A stretch of DNA of 42,220 bases, from positions 1-42,220 of the forward strand of contig CATKXE010000022.1 in the NCBI GenBank assembly GCA_949840465.1, given 5' to 3'. Under the pieces are notes generated by a model that saw only the letters and a list, made by a program, of their open reading frames with translations, made no database searches and was not told the DNA's origin. The position numbers were made by a program, and so were the translations under genes. This document shows positions 25,776 through 34,209 of this stretch, piece after piece; positions within the stretch are counted from its first letter, which is position 1; each line of letters opens with the position of its first letter. The DNA is from an uncultured Lachnospiraceae bacterium (GTDB taxonomy: Bacteria; Bacillota; Clostridia; Lachnospirales; Lachnospiraceae).

Positions 25776-26876
25776 ATGGGCAGGAAAAAAGCGACTTCTT
25801 CTGATGTGGCAAAGAGAGCCGGAGTATCACAGGCTACGGTCTCTATGGTGCTGAATAAAAAATACAACGTATCATTTTCCAGGGAGGTCATCCAGAAGGT
25901 GGAGCAGGCCGCCGCGGAGCTGGGGTATGAGCTTCCCAGGCGGAAGGTGCGCCGGGCGGGAAGGAAAGAAAAGCTCCTTGTCGTGTTCTGCCCGAATCTG
26001 ACCAACCCTTATTATGTGATGCTCCTGCAGGGAATCGAGTCCCGGGCGACAGAACAGGGATACGGTTTGTTTGTGTGCAATACGCAGCGCAATCTGGAAC
26101 TGGAGGAACGCTATCTGAAGATGCTGCCCTCCCTCAATCCCCAGGGCGTTGTGTATACCTGCAACCCCAGCCGGTGCTATATGAAGATGGTGGAGGAATT
26201 ATCAGGGAAGATCCCTTTTGCCATCATCAACAATCAGAACGAAAGGCTGGGAGTTGACGCGGTGGAGCTGGATAATTCCAAATTAGGCCGTATCATGGCA
26301 AGGCATCTGCTGGATTTAGGGCACCGGGATGTGGCGTACATTGCCCCGCCCCTTACCGTACGCCAGAAGCAGCGTTCGAAACGGGTGGAAGGATTTCTGA
26401 AGGAATTTCAGGAGGCTGGCCTGGGGGATCATGTGGTCATTAAGGCCGCCAACGAATCCATCGATAAGGACGTGCCGGGTATTGATTCGGAGTATCGTAT
26501 CGGTTATGACCTGACAAGGGAGCTTTTGGCGGAATACCGCAGCCTGACCGCAATCGTAGGGCTCAATGATATGATCGCCTTCGGGATACTGGACGCATTA
26601 TATGATGAGAAATACAAGGTGCCCGGCGATATGTCCGTGATGGGGTGCGACAATACGTTGTTTGCGAAGATGAAAAAAGTCTCTTTGACAACCATTGAGC
26701 ATTTTGTCATATACAAAGGGCGGGACGCCTGCGACATTATTATGAAGAAGATACAGACCCATGCCCACCGATATGCGGATATGGAGCCGGTGAGCATTTA
26801 CCATGTGGAATATGAGCCGAGACTTGTGGTACGGGGCACTACGTCCTATCCGCCGGATCGAAGGGGCGGCTCATAG
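25776..26876 (+). CDS. LacI/GalR-family transcriptional regulator
   Basis: A 366-residue repressor. The N-terminal helix-turn-helix is TSSDVAKRAGVSQATVSMVL (about 8-27) with the usual hinge. Residues about 65-340 form a periplasmic-binding-protein-like sugar sensor (NPYYVMLLQGIESRA, then AIVGLNDMIAFGILDAL). Downstream, after a terminator, is the transaldolase/transketolase operon, whose promoter overlaps a perfect 9-bp palindrome; this gene is the obvious candidate to bind it. The effector is unknown, possibly a pentose or phosphosugar. Several ATGs cluster at the start; the one at 25776 begins the conserved domain. Confidence 0.9.
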   Translation: MGRKKATSSDVAKRAGVSQATVSMVLNKKYNVSFSREVIQKVEQAAAELGYELPRRKVRRAGRKEKLLVVFCPNLTNPYYVMLLQGIESRATEQGYGLFVCNTQRNLELEERYLKMLPSLNPQGVVYTCNPSRCYMKMVEELSGKIPFAIINNQNERLGVDAVELDNSKLGRIMARHLLDLGHRDVAYIAPPLTVRQKQRSKRVEGFLKEFQEAGLGDHVVIKAANESIDKDVPGIDSEYRIGYDLTRELLAEYRSLTAIVGLNDMIAFGILDALYDEKYKVPGDMSVMGCDNTLFAKMKKVSLTTIEHFVIYKGRDACDIIMKKIQTHAHRYADMEPVSIYHVEYEPRLVVRGTTSYPPDRRGGS

Positions 26877-26962
26877 AGGTGATTCTGAAACAGCTTCGCA
26901 TGTTGGCGCGGGAGTAACGCAGGCATAAAGGGAAGCATATTTTATGAAGGAAAGGCCGTGAG

Positions 26963-27016
26963 CCCGCAAAAAGGAGCCTGCATTGGCAGGTGTAAGTTCT
27001 TTTTTGCGGGTTTTTT
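26963..27016 (+). terminator. terminator after the LacI-type gene
   Basis: CCCGCAAAAA (26963-26972) pairs with TTTTTGCGGG (27001-27010), with an inner CCTGC/GCAGG hairpin, then six T's. Confidence 0.9.
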
Positions 27017-27208
27017 GTAAAAATAAATTGAAATACGGAAAATATTAATAATAACCATAGGATTTATTTTGTTTATTAATGTGGATATTTCCGCATAAAT
27101 GCTGGAAGTATCAAGAGCATATAGATTTTTCTCGATAAAATATTACCAAAAAGTAATTTATAAAACGATTTTATTAATGAGAAAAATTATTAATAAAAAG
27201 TGGGGCTA
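27017..27208. other. very A+T-rich spacer, no gene
   Basis: Between the LacI terminator and the tal promoter. It has many TATTAATAA-like runs and could bind regulators or act as an UP element, but there is no discrete site I can name. Confidence 0.35.
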
Positions 27209-27271
27209 TTGACCGTTTTTCTTTTGGCGTTTATAATCGATATCAGGAAATGAAACATACGGATGTTTCAT
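27209..27271 (+). promoter_or_regulatory. promoter and operator-like palindrome of the tal-tkt operon
   Basis: TTGACC (27209-27214), 17 bp, perfect TATAAT (27232-27237). About 13 bp later is ATGAAACAT (27250-27258), ACGG, ATGTTTCAT (27263-27271), a perfect 9-bp inverted repeat at the start of the transcript, suited to a LacI-family repressor or as an RNA hairpin. Confidence 0.75.
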
Positions 27272-27340
27272 CGGTAGGCAGTCGCTTACCGGCTGCCATT
27301 CAATCTTTCATTCACTATTTATTATAAGGAGGAACAGAAC

Positions 27341-27994
27341 ATGAAACTTTTTATCGACACAGCCAAGGTAGAGGACATCAAGAAGGCCAATGACATGGGC
27401 GTCATCTGCGGCGTGACCACGAACCCGTCCCTGATTGCAAAGGAAGGCCGTGTGTTCGAGGAGGTTATCGCAGAGATCGCGTCGATCGTAGACGGCCCGA
27501 TCAGCGGGGAAGTGAAAGCGACGACTACAGACGCAGAGGGTATGATTAAAGAAGGAAGGGCGATTGCAGCGATCCATCCGAACATGGTGGTTAAGATCCC
27601 GATGACAGCAGAAGGGCTGAAGGCTTGTAAAGCATTGACGGCAGAGGGGATCAAGACGAATGTGACACTGATCTTTACCGCAAATCAGGCTCTGCTTGCG
27701 GCCCGCGCAGGCGCTACTTACGTATCTCCATTCTTAGGCCGCCTGGATGATATCTCTGTCCGCGGCACGGATTTGATCGCTGAGATTGCACAGATGTTTG
27801 ATGTGGCAGGAATTGAGACTGAGATCATCGCAGCCAGTGTGCGCAACACCATCCATGTGACAGACTGCGCGCTTGCGGGAGCAGACATCGCGACCGTGCC
27901 ATACAGCGTTATCGAGCAGATGACACATCACCCGTTAACGGATGCAGGGATTGCAAAATTCCAGGCTGATTACAAGGCTGTATTCGGAGAATAA
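27341..27994 (+). CDS. tal: transaldolase, small (TalC/FSA-like) type
   Basis: A 217-residue class I aldolase that transfers dihydroxyacetone between sugar phosphates. The Schiff-base lysine is K85 (MVVKIPMT). Of the two positions that separate fructose-6-phosphate aldolase from transaldolase in this family, Glu (E57) stands where FSA has Gln and Phe (F131) where FSA has Tyr, so true transaldolase activity is predicted. It heads an operon with the two transketolase subunits, giving the whole non-oxidative pentose phosphate exchange set. AAGGAGGAAC precedes ATG. Confidence 0.92.
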   Translation: MKLFIDTAKVEDIKKANDMGVICGVTTNPSLIAKEGRVFEEVIAEIASIVDGPISGEVKATTTDAEGMIKEGRAIAAIHPNMVVKIPMTAEGLKACKALTAEGIKTNVTLIFTANQALLAARAGATYVSPFLGRLDDISVRGTDLIAEIAQMFDVAGIETEIIAASVRNTIHVTDCALAGADIATVPYSVIEQMTHHPLTDAGIAKFQADYKAVFGE

Positions 27995-28012
27995 ACATTA
28001 GGAGGAGTTCTG

Positions 28013-28837
28013 ATGAACAAACAAGAATTGAAAAAGACTGCCAACGAGATCCGCAAAGGCATCGTGACGGCAGTACACAGCGCAAAATCCGGGCATCCGG
28101 GCGGTTCGCTGTCCGCAGCCGATATCTATACGTATCTGTATTTTGAAGAAATGAATATTGACCCCAGGGATCCGAAGAAAGCGGATCGCGACCGTTTTGT
28201 TCTGTCCAAGGGGCATACGGCTCCCGGGCTGTATTCTACATTGGCGAACAGAGGGTTCTTCCCTGTAGAGGATCTGAAAAGCTTACGCCACACCGGTTCC
28301 TATCTTCAGGGACATCCGGATATGAAGCATATTCCGGGCGTCGATATGTCTTCCGGTTCTCTGGGGCAGGGGATTTCCGTGGCGGTGGGCATGGCCATCG
28401 GAGGCAAGCTCTCAGGCGCGGATTACAGGGTTTATACGCTTTTAGGAGACGGTGAGCTCCAGGAAGGCCAGGTATGGGAGGCCGCCATGCTGGCCGGCCA
28501 CCGCAAACTGGACAATCTGGTAGTTATTGTGGACAACAACAACCTGCAAATTGACGGACCCATCACAGAGGTCAATTCCCCGTATCCGATCGACAGGAAA
28601 TTTGAGGCGTTTCATTTCCATGTGATTTGTATTGACGGAAATGATTTTGACCAGATCGACGCTGCTTTCAGGGAAGCGCGTACAGTAAAGGGAATGCCTA
28701 CGGCAATCGTCGCAAAGACGTTAAAGGGCAAGGGCGTGTCCTTTATGGAAAATCAGGTGGGATGGCATGGGGCGGCTCCCAATGATGAGCAGTATGCCGT
28801 TGCAATGGAGGATCTGAGAAAGGCAGGTGAAGCATGA
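28013..28837 (+). CDS. transketolase, N-terminal (TPP-binding) subunit
   Basis: A 274-residue subunit corresponding to the first domain of transketolase, binding thiamine diphosphate. It has the SGHPGG start motif, FVLSKGHTAPG, and the GDG...NN cofactor motif (LLGDGELQEG, then VDNNNLQIDG). Split transketolases are common in Clostridia and archaea; the C-terminal subunit gene overlaps by four bases (ATGA), so the two are co-translated. It moves two-carbon units between ketose and aldose phosphates together with the upstream transaldolase. AGGAGG precedes ATG. Confidence 0.93.
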   Translation: MNKQELKKTANEIRKGIVTAVHSAKSGHPGGSLSAADIYTYLYFEEMNIDPRDPKKADRDRFVLSKGHTAPGLYSTLANRGFFPVEDLKSLRHTGSYLQGHPDMKHIPGVDMSSGSLGQGISVAVGMAIGGKLSGADYRVYTLLGDGELQEGQVWEAAMLAGHRKLDNLVVIVDNNNLQIDGPITEVNSPYPIDRKFEAFHFHVICIDGNDFDQIDAAFREARTVKGMPTAIVAKTLKGKGVSFMENQVGWHGAAPNDEQYAVAMEDLRKAGEA

Positions 28838-29778
28838 TGTCAGAGAAAAAGAAAATCGCAACAAGAGAGAGTTATGGCAATGCTTTAGCCGAACTCGGAA
28901 AAGAACATGAGGATATCGTGGTCCTGGATGCCGACCTTGCGGCGGCGACCAAGACCGGCGTATTTAAGAAAGCGTTTCCGGAGCGGCATATTGACTGCGG
29001 GATTGCGGAGTGTAATATGATGGGCGTGGCAGCAGGCCTTTCCACCACGGGAAAGGTCCCCTTCGCAAGCTCGTTTGCGATGTTCGCTGCGGGGCGTGCG
29101 TTTGAACAGGTGCGTAATTCCATCGGATATCCGAAGCTGAATGTGAAGATCGGCGCGACCCACGCGGGTATTTCCGTAGGGGAGGACGGCGCAAGCCACC
29201 AGTGTAACGAAGATATCGCGCTGATGCGCACGATCCCGGGAATGGTCGTACTCAGCCCCTCAGACGACGTGGAAGCAAGAGCGGCCGTGAAGGCGGCGTA
29301 CGAGCATCGGGGACCAGTCTATATGAGGTTTGGCAGGCTGGCAGTTCCGGTGATCAATGACAACCCGGATTATCAGTTTGAACTGGGCAAGGGCGTTGTG
29401 CTGCGGGAAGGAAAAGACGTGGCGATCATCGCCACAGGGCTTCCTGTGGCAAACTGCCTGGAAGCAGCCGGGAGGCTTGCAGCTGAGGGAATCGAGGCCA
29501 AAGTGATCAACATCCACACCATCAAGCCTCTGGATGAGGAACTGGTGGCTGCTGCTGCAAAGGAAACGGGCAAAGTGGTGACGGTTGAGGAACATTCCGT
29601 TATCGGCGGACTGGGAAGCGCGGTGTGCGACGTGCTCTGCGCACAGGCTCCGGCGAGAGTATTAAAGATCGGCGTCAACGACACCTTCGGAGAATCCGGC
29701 CCGGCGGCAGAATTGGTGAAGAAGTACGGTTTGGATGCGGACAGCATCTATGAAAAGGTAAGGAGTTTCTGTAAATAA
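28834..29778 (+). CDS. transketolase, C-terminal subunit
   Basis: A 314-residue partner carrying the pyrimidine-binding and C-terminal domains. It includes FAMFAAGRAFEQVRN, GATHAGISVGEDGASHQ and the conserved catalytic Glu in the IDCGIAECNM segment, which activates the cofactor. Starts at 28834 or the adjacent ATG at 28837 are both possible. It forms the active enzyme with the preceding subunit and ends the operon at a long hairpin. Confidence 0.93.
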   Translation: MMSEKKKIATRESYGNALAELGKEHEDIVVLDADLAAATKTGVFKKAFPERHIDCGIAECNMMGVAAGLSTTGKVPFASSFAMFAAGRAFEQVRNSIGYPKLNVKIGATHAGISVGEDGASHQCNEDIALMRTIPGMVVLSPSDDVEARAAVKAAYEHRGPVYMRFGRLAVPVINDNPDYQFELGKGVVLREGKDVAIIATGLPVANCLEAAGRLAAEGIEAKVINIHTIKPLDEELVAAAAKETGKVVTVEEHSVIGGLGSAVCDVLCAQAPARVLKIGVNDTFGESGPAAELVKKYGLDADSIYEKVRSFCK

Positions 29779-29814
29779 TTTCTGCGTCTGCATTTTGCGG
29801 CAGATTGTTCGCTG

Positions 29815-29869
29815 CGGCGCGGGATGATTCTGGTCTGGATTGCAGGAAGGCCGGGATCATTCCGCGCCG
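29815..29869 (+). terminator. long hairpin after the tal-tkt operon
   Basis: Stem of about 19 bp: CGGCGCGGGATGATTCTGG (29815-29833) with CCGGGATCATTCCGCGCCG (29851-29869), one mismatch or G-U. There is no immediate T-run; seven T's occur about 30 bases later. Confidence 0.6.
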
Positions 29870-30051
29870 TATTGATTACCGGCACGTCTGACCTGTATTT
29901 TTTTGACGGAAGAAACTGGAAGGGCAGAGAATTTTTCATTTTGTTTAAAAAACAAATTTTATTAAAATAATAAACACAGTTTTATCACAAAGGCTGACTA
30001 TGATATCAGATATAAAATCAAACACACAGTAAAGAGAAAGAAGGATGAGAT

Positions 30052-31374
30052 ATGGAAAACCAATATAATTATTACAATCCGGAAAATCCTCAAAAGGTAT
30101 ATCAGAATTACAGCCAGCCAGAACATAATATGAATCATGGAAACAGGCCTAAGAAAAAGGCTCCAAAAGTAGTTGCAGTGGCGGGGCTGGCATTACTGTT
30201 CGGCATCGTATCCAGCGCCACCTTCCTGACTTCTAATATTGTGGGGAGCAAGATACTGGGGCTTGATAATTCCTCTTCCGCTAAGGCAGAGACGAAGCAG
30301 AATGCCCCGGTGGGAAGCGCCCTCTCCAGGTCTTCCACAGTAGTGACGTCGGATGTATCTTCTACCGTGGAAAGCGTGATGCCATCCGTAGTTTCCATCA
30401 CGAACCTGAGTATTCAGCAAGTGCAGAGCTTTTTCGGCGGCAGGTCCCAGATGGAGATGAAGAGTGCAGGCACAGGAATCATCGTCAGCCAGACCGACGA
30501 AGAACTTTTGATCGTGACCAACCACCATGTGATCCAGGGCTGTGAGACATTGACCGTCACATTCAATGACGAGAGCAGCGTGGAGGCCGGCGTGAAAGGC
30601 TCCGACGCGGAGCATGACGTGGCGGTGATCGCAGTTCCCAAGAGCCAGCTGTCAGATGAGACGATGAATGCTATTTCGGTTGCCACATTGGGAGATTCCT
30701 CTCAGCTGAAAGTCGGGGAACCTGCAATCGCCATCGGGAATGCGTTGGGCTATGGGCAGTCTGTCACAGTAGGCGTAATCAGCGCGGTTGACAGAGAAGT
30801 GCCCTATGATGAGTCGTCCGGCCAGGTGATCGGCAGTGCGGTAAAGATGATCCAGACCGACGCGGCGATCAATGAAGGAAACAGCGGCGGAGCACTGATC
30901 AATGTAAGCGGCGAAGTGATCGGCATCAATTCCTCCAAGCTGGCGGGAACCAGAATTGAAGGCATGGGGTATGCAATCCCCATCAGCGATGTATCCGATA
31001 TTATCGACAACCTCATGAACCAGCGGACAAAGCATAAGGTAGAAGAAAGTAAGCAGGGGATCTTAGGCGTCAGAGGATATGACGTGACGGCGGAGATCTC
31101 ACAGAAGTACCAGATGCCTTTAGGCTACTATGTATATGAGCTTGTAGAAGGCGGCGGCGCACAGAAGGCCGGGATCACACAGGGAAATATCATTACGGGA
31201 ATTAATGGGAGCAGCGTCACCTGCTATGAGGAGCTGCAGAAGGAGCTGACCTATTATGCGGCCGGGGACACCGTCACCGTGACAGTCAACATCCCGGAGA
31301 ACAACGGCGAATATACAGAAAAGCAGGTTGACGTTACACTCGGGGAACGGATGGAGGAAGAGCCAGGAAACTAA
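30052..31374 (+). CDS. HtrA/DegP-type membrane-anchored serine protease
   Basis: A 440-residue S1C protease. A cytosolic Asn/Tyr-rich, then basic N-terminus is followed by a membrane helix (about 43-65), an extracytoplasmic trypsin-like domain (about 105-325) and one PDZ domain (about 335-430). The triad is H159 (TNHHVIQG), D189 (AEHDVAVI) and S278 (NEGNSGGA). It degrades or refolds damaged envelope and secreted proteins. GAAGGATGAGAT precedes ATG. It stands alone after an A+T-rich upstream region with TTTGTTTAAAAAACAAA near 29940. Confidence 0.92.
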   Translation: MENQYNYYNPENPQKVYQNYSQPEHNMNHGNRPKKKAPKVVAVAGLALLFGIVSSATFLTSNIVGSKILGLDNSSSAKAETKQNAPVGSALSRSSTVVTSDVSSTVESVMPSVVSITNLSIQQVQSFFGGRSQMEMKSAGTGIIVSQTDEELLIVTNHHVIQGCETLTVTFNDESSVEAGVKGSDAEHDVAVIAVPKSQLSDETMNAISVATLGDSSQLKVGEPAIAIGNALGYGQSVTVGVISAVDREVPYDESSGQVIGSAVKMIQTDAAINEGNSGGALINVSGEVIGINSSKLAGTRIEGMGYAIPISDVSDIIDNLMNQRTKHKVEESKQGILGVRGYDVTAEISQKYQMPLGYYVYELVEGGGAQKAGITQGNIITGINGSSVTCYEELQKELTYYAAGDTVTVTVNIPENNGEYTEKQVDVTLGERMEEEPGN

Positions 31375-31390
31375 GCGCTTTCACGTACGT

Positions 31391-31438
31391 CTGTATAATC
31401 CAATCGAAACAGAAGGCTAATTATATTGGATTATACAG
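31391..31438. repeat. perfect 14-bp inverted repeat
   Basis: CTGTATAATCCAAT (31391-31404) and its exact complement (31425-31438) with a 20-base loop, downstream of the protease gene and overlapping the 3' end of the antisense small ORF. There is no T-run on either side. Confidence 0.6.
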
Positions 31439-31507
31439 TACACGGGTGCGTTTTATATAGAATATCCGAAGGGCGCATATAGCAGTACGCTTCAGGAAAG
31501 GAATCAT
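31421..31507 (-). CDS. possible 28-residue basic peptide
   Basis: Minus-strand ORF of 28 codons, starting MIPFLKRTAICALRIF and ending near VLYNPI. GGAGG lies seven bases before ATG, an excellent ribosome site in otherwise empty intergenic DNA. The peptide is basic and hydrophobic, amphipathic in character, without an evident leader or AgrD-like motif. Its stop falls in the inverted repeat. It may be a real small protein, a type I toxin-like peptide or part of a dispersed element; no family is recognised and no clear promoter is seen. Confidence 0.4.
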   Translation of the reverse strand: MIPFLKRTAICALRIFYIKRTRVLYNPI

Positions 31508-31537
31508 TTTTACACCTCCTACTTTTGTATCATAAGG

Positions 31538-31579
31538 AAAAACCGCAGGACAATAGACGCCCTGCGGTTTTTCTTTTTC
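31538..31579. terminator. strong bidirectional terminator
   Basis: AAAAACCGCAGG (31538-31549) pairs with CCTGCGGTTTTT (31561-31572), followed by CTTTTT on plus; the A-run gives T's on minus too. Confidence 0.85.
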
Positions 31580-31583
31580 GCGT

Positions 31584-31592
31584 TTTGTCGAA
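31584..31592 (+). promoter_or_regulatory. Spo0A-like box before the LysM gene
   Basis: TTTGTCGAA, an exact match to the 0A-box consensus TTTGTCRAA, about 78 bp before the chosen ATG. Confidence 0.5.
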
Positions 31593-31669
31593 CGCACCTG
31601 ACATAGAATGATAAATTCGGCTTTTTCCTTATGCTATGCTTGATAAAAAAATTAGCAGAGGTGAGTGTA

Positions 31670-32953
31670 ATGGAAAGACAGATACCAAAAAATGTGCGTC
31701 AGATCGGCAATGTAAGCGATACTCCCAAAATTTACGTGGAGGATTATGTAGATACATTTTTCGCCCAGTTATGCGATAAGGCAGGAGAGACCCCTATTGG
31801 GGCGTTTCTGGTGGGGGATATCCAGAGTACGGAAGAGGGGGAATATGTCTATATTTACGGGGCAATCCGGATGCATGAACTGAAATTTTCCGGGCGGGAG
31901 TACATTCTGGATGAAGATACATGGAAACATGCCTACGAGGACTGTAAACAATATTTTGAGGACGGGGAGATGCTGGGATGGTTCGTGGCGCATCCGGGGG
32001 TACCGCTTTGTCCGGAGGAATGTACGGTGAAGCTGCATAAAAAATCATTTCCCAAGGAGAATACGGTTTTTATCATAAAGGATCCCGGGGAAAAGGACGA
32101 AGTATATTATGTACATAAGCTGGACGACCTGATGGAAATCGGCGGCCACTATACATATTATGAAAAGAATCCCTGTATGCAGAATTATATGATCTCCACC
32201 AGAAAAAAGAACGGAGCCAGTCCGTCGGAGACGGTGGAAGACCGGGCGGCAAAGGATTTCCGCAGCATTGTAAGATCCAGAGAGGAACTGGCGGCGAAAC
32301 AGCGCGCCAACCGTATGATGTACGCACTCAGTACCTGCCTTGTGCTGCTTGTAGTCATCATGGGGGTTGCAACCATGAACAATTTTGATAAAATGAAATC
32401 TGTCCAGAATGCTTTGGAAGCCCTTTCGGGCAATGGGTCCGCGGATTCAGACGGGCAGAAGGACGCCCCCGATGCAGGGAGCGGCTCCGGGCAGGAACTT
32501 CTTGCGCAGCTGCCAGAAGGACAGGATGAAAATGCAGGAGCAGGCGGGGGACAGGCTTTGGCAAACGGAGGCGGGACACAAGGTGAGGCCCAGGCAGGCG
32601 CCGATGGGGCGGCTTCCGTAAATGAAGGGGGACAGGCTGCTTCCGCCGAGGGCGGGGCGCCGGAGGGGCAGGCTCCTGCAGGAGTGCTCGGCGACGTCCC
32701 GCAGGAGCCTGCCGTTGAAACCGGCGGAAGCGTGTCTTCGGAAGGTTCGCCCGGGGATTTGGGAACCGCAGATCCATCGGGCGGAAGCGGGAATTTTGAA
32801 AACGGAGTATACATTGTGGAACAGGGAGATACTCTGGCCATCATCAGCCAGAAGGCGTATGGGGATATTTCCCATGTGGATGCAATCTGTAGAATGAACG
32901 GGCTGACAGACGGAAATTTAATTTATATCGGCCAGAAATTGCTATTACCGTGA
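31670..32953 (+). CDS. membrane protein with MPN/JAB-like N-terminal domain and C-terminal LysM
   Basis: A 427-residue protein. Residues about 20-170 resemble an MPN/JAB1 domain (IGAFLVGD, then EMLGWFVAHPGVP, then TVFIIKDP). Where the metalloprotease motif has HxHP it has V106-A-H108-P, so it is probably catalytically dead. One membrane helix (about 216-239) is followed by a low-complexity Gly/Ala/Glu spacer (about 255-375) and a LysM domain (about 381-427, IVEQGDTLAIISQKAYG) that binds peptidoglycan. With no signal peptide, the first domain is cytosolic and the LysM outside, so it may link wall to cytosol. The start at 31670 has GAGGTG ahead; an in-frame ATG 13 codons earlier lacks one. It leads a cluster with DUF5711 and CvpA genes. 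Confidence 0.75.
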   Translation: MERQIPKNVRQIGNVSDTPKIYVEDYVDTFFAQLCDKAGETPIGAFLVGDIQSTEEGEYVYIYGAIRMHELKFSGREYILDEDTWKHAYEDCKQYFEDGEMLGWFVAHPGVPLCPEECTVKLHKKSFPKENTVFIIKDPGEKDEVYYVHKLDDLMEIGGHYTYYEKNPCMQNYMISTRKKNGASPSETVEDRAAKDFRSIVRSREELAAKQRANRMMYALSTCLVLLVVIMGVATMNNFDKMKSVQNALEALSGNGSADSDGQKDAPDAGSGSGQELLAQLPEGQDENAGAGGGQALANGGGTQGEAQAGADGAASVNEGGQAASAEGGAPEGQAPAGVLGDVPQEPAVETGGSVSSEGSPGDLGTADPSGGSGNFENGVYIVEQGDTLAIISQKAYGDISHVDAICRMNGLTDGNLIYIGQKLLLP

Positions 32954-32993
32954 AAAGATGTTATACTAATACATTATTGTACCAAAAAGGGGT

Positions 32994-34199
32994 ATGGACA
33001 AAAAGATGGCGCAAAAGAGAAATCCAAATTTAACGCTTATGGAGCCTCCGGACATGGAGAAGCGGAAGAAAAGAAAGCGAAGGCACGCCCAGGCAAGATT
33101 TAAAAAGATTGCGGCAGCGGCATTTCTGGTATTTATGGTGTTGCTGGGGACATATCTGCTGCTCACGAACCATTTGTATCATACAGTATATGAGACGGCG
33201 TCCTATAAGAGGGAGACTTCCAACAACAACCGCTATGCGGCGTTTCGAAATGGGATTATCCGATACAGCAAGAACGGTGTGACATATCTAAACCGGAGGA
33301 ACGAAGTACTCTGGATTCAGCCGGCGCAGTTTCAGAATCCGATGATTGATATAAGCGTTCAGACATTTGCAGTTGCGGATCTGGGCGGAAATTCGGTTCA
33401 GGTATTTACAGAGGACGGCTTAAAAGGAGAATTTGAGACGAATCTGCCGATTGAAAAATTCTCCATTTCCAATCAGGGGATTGTCAGTGCGATTTTGAAA
33501 AATGAAAATTCTCCTATGGTGGTGACCTATGATTCCACGGGAAATATTTTGGTGGAAAATCAGGTGGTCACAGGAAGTATGGGCTATCCGACGGCGCTTG
33601 ATATGTCCCCCGACGGCAACGTCCTGATGGTCTCTTATCTGGATATGAAAAGCGGCGTGCTGAAATCACGGGTAGCTGGATATAATTTTTCGGATGAAGG
33701 GGCGGAAATGGAAAACCATCAGGTGAGCCTGGAGGAATATGAGGATTCCATCATGCCGGAGGTCTTTTTCATGGATGGTTATACATCCGTGGCAGTGGGA
33801 GATCATTCGTTTGTAATATCGGAAGGGTGGGCCGTGCCGGAGAAAAAAAAGGAGATCCAGATCCCGCAGGAAATCAAAAGCTCGTTCCATACGGACCGGT
33901 ATATTGGTTTTGTCCTGCTCAATGAAGAAAAGTCAGGCTATGAGCTGCGGCTGTACGATAAGGCGGGGAAGCAGGTCATGAACCGGGCCATTGCCGGAGA
34001 GTTTGGGAATGTGCAGATGGTGGGGAATGAGATTATCCTCTATGAGGGGAACCGATGCAGTATTTATACGAGTACAGGAATGCCGCGGTTTGACGGCAGC
34101 CTGAAAGAAGATGTCCTGATGATGATTCCGACAGAGGGCGTCAATCAGTACCTGGTGATGAGCACAGACGAATTACGGGTCATTTATTTGGCCGGATAG
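32994..34199 (+). CDS. DUF5711-family membrane-anchored protein
   Basis: A 401-residue protein. A very basic cytosolic start (KRKKRKRRHAQARFKK, about 23-38) and one membrane helix (about 39-59) precede an extracytoplasmic region of repeated beta-strand blades (DSTGNILVENQ, DMSPDGNVLMVSY, DKAGKQVMNR) that looks like a beta-propeller. DUF5711 proteins of Clostridia have this plan; the function is not known to me. It lies 40 bp after the LysM gene and 10 bp before CvpA, indicating an operon concerned with envelope or division. AAAGGGG precedes ATG closely. Confidence 0.7.
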   Translation: MDKKMAQKRNPNLTLMEPPDMEKRKKRKRRHAQARFKKIAAAAFLVFMVLLGTYLLLTNHLYHTVYETASYKRETSNNNRYAAFRNGIIRYSKNGVTYLNRRNEVLWIQPAQFQNPMIDISVQTFAVADLGGNSVQVFTEDGLKGEFETNLPIEKFSISNQGIVSAILKNENSPMVVTYDSTGNILVENQVVTGSMGYPTALDMSPDGNVLMVSYLDMKSGVLKSRVAGYNFSDEGAEMENHQVSLEEYEDSIMPEVFFMDGYTSVAVGDHSFVISEGWAVPEKKKEIQIPQEIKSSFHTDRYIGFVLLNEEKSGYELRLYDKAGKQVMNRAIAGEFGNVQMVGNEIILYEGNRCSIYTSTGMPRFDGSLKEDVLMMIPTEGVNQYLVMSTDELRVIYLAG

Positions 34200-34209
34200 G
34201 AGAAAAGCG

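Noticed and set aside
31391..31438. Inverted repeat as the protease gene's terminator
   Set aside because: No T-run on the plus side and a 20-base loop; the strong hairpin at 31538-31572 is a better terminator.
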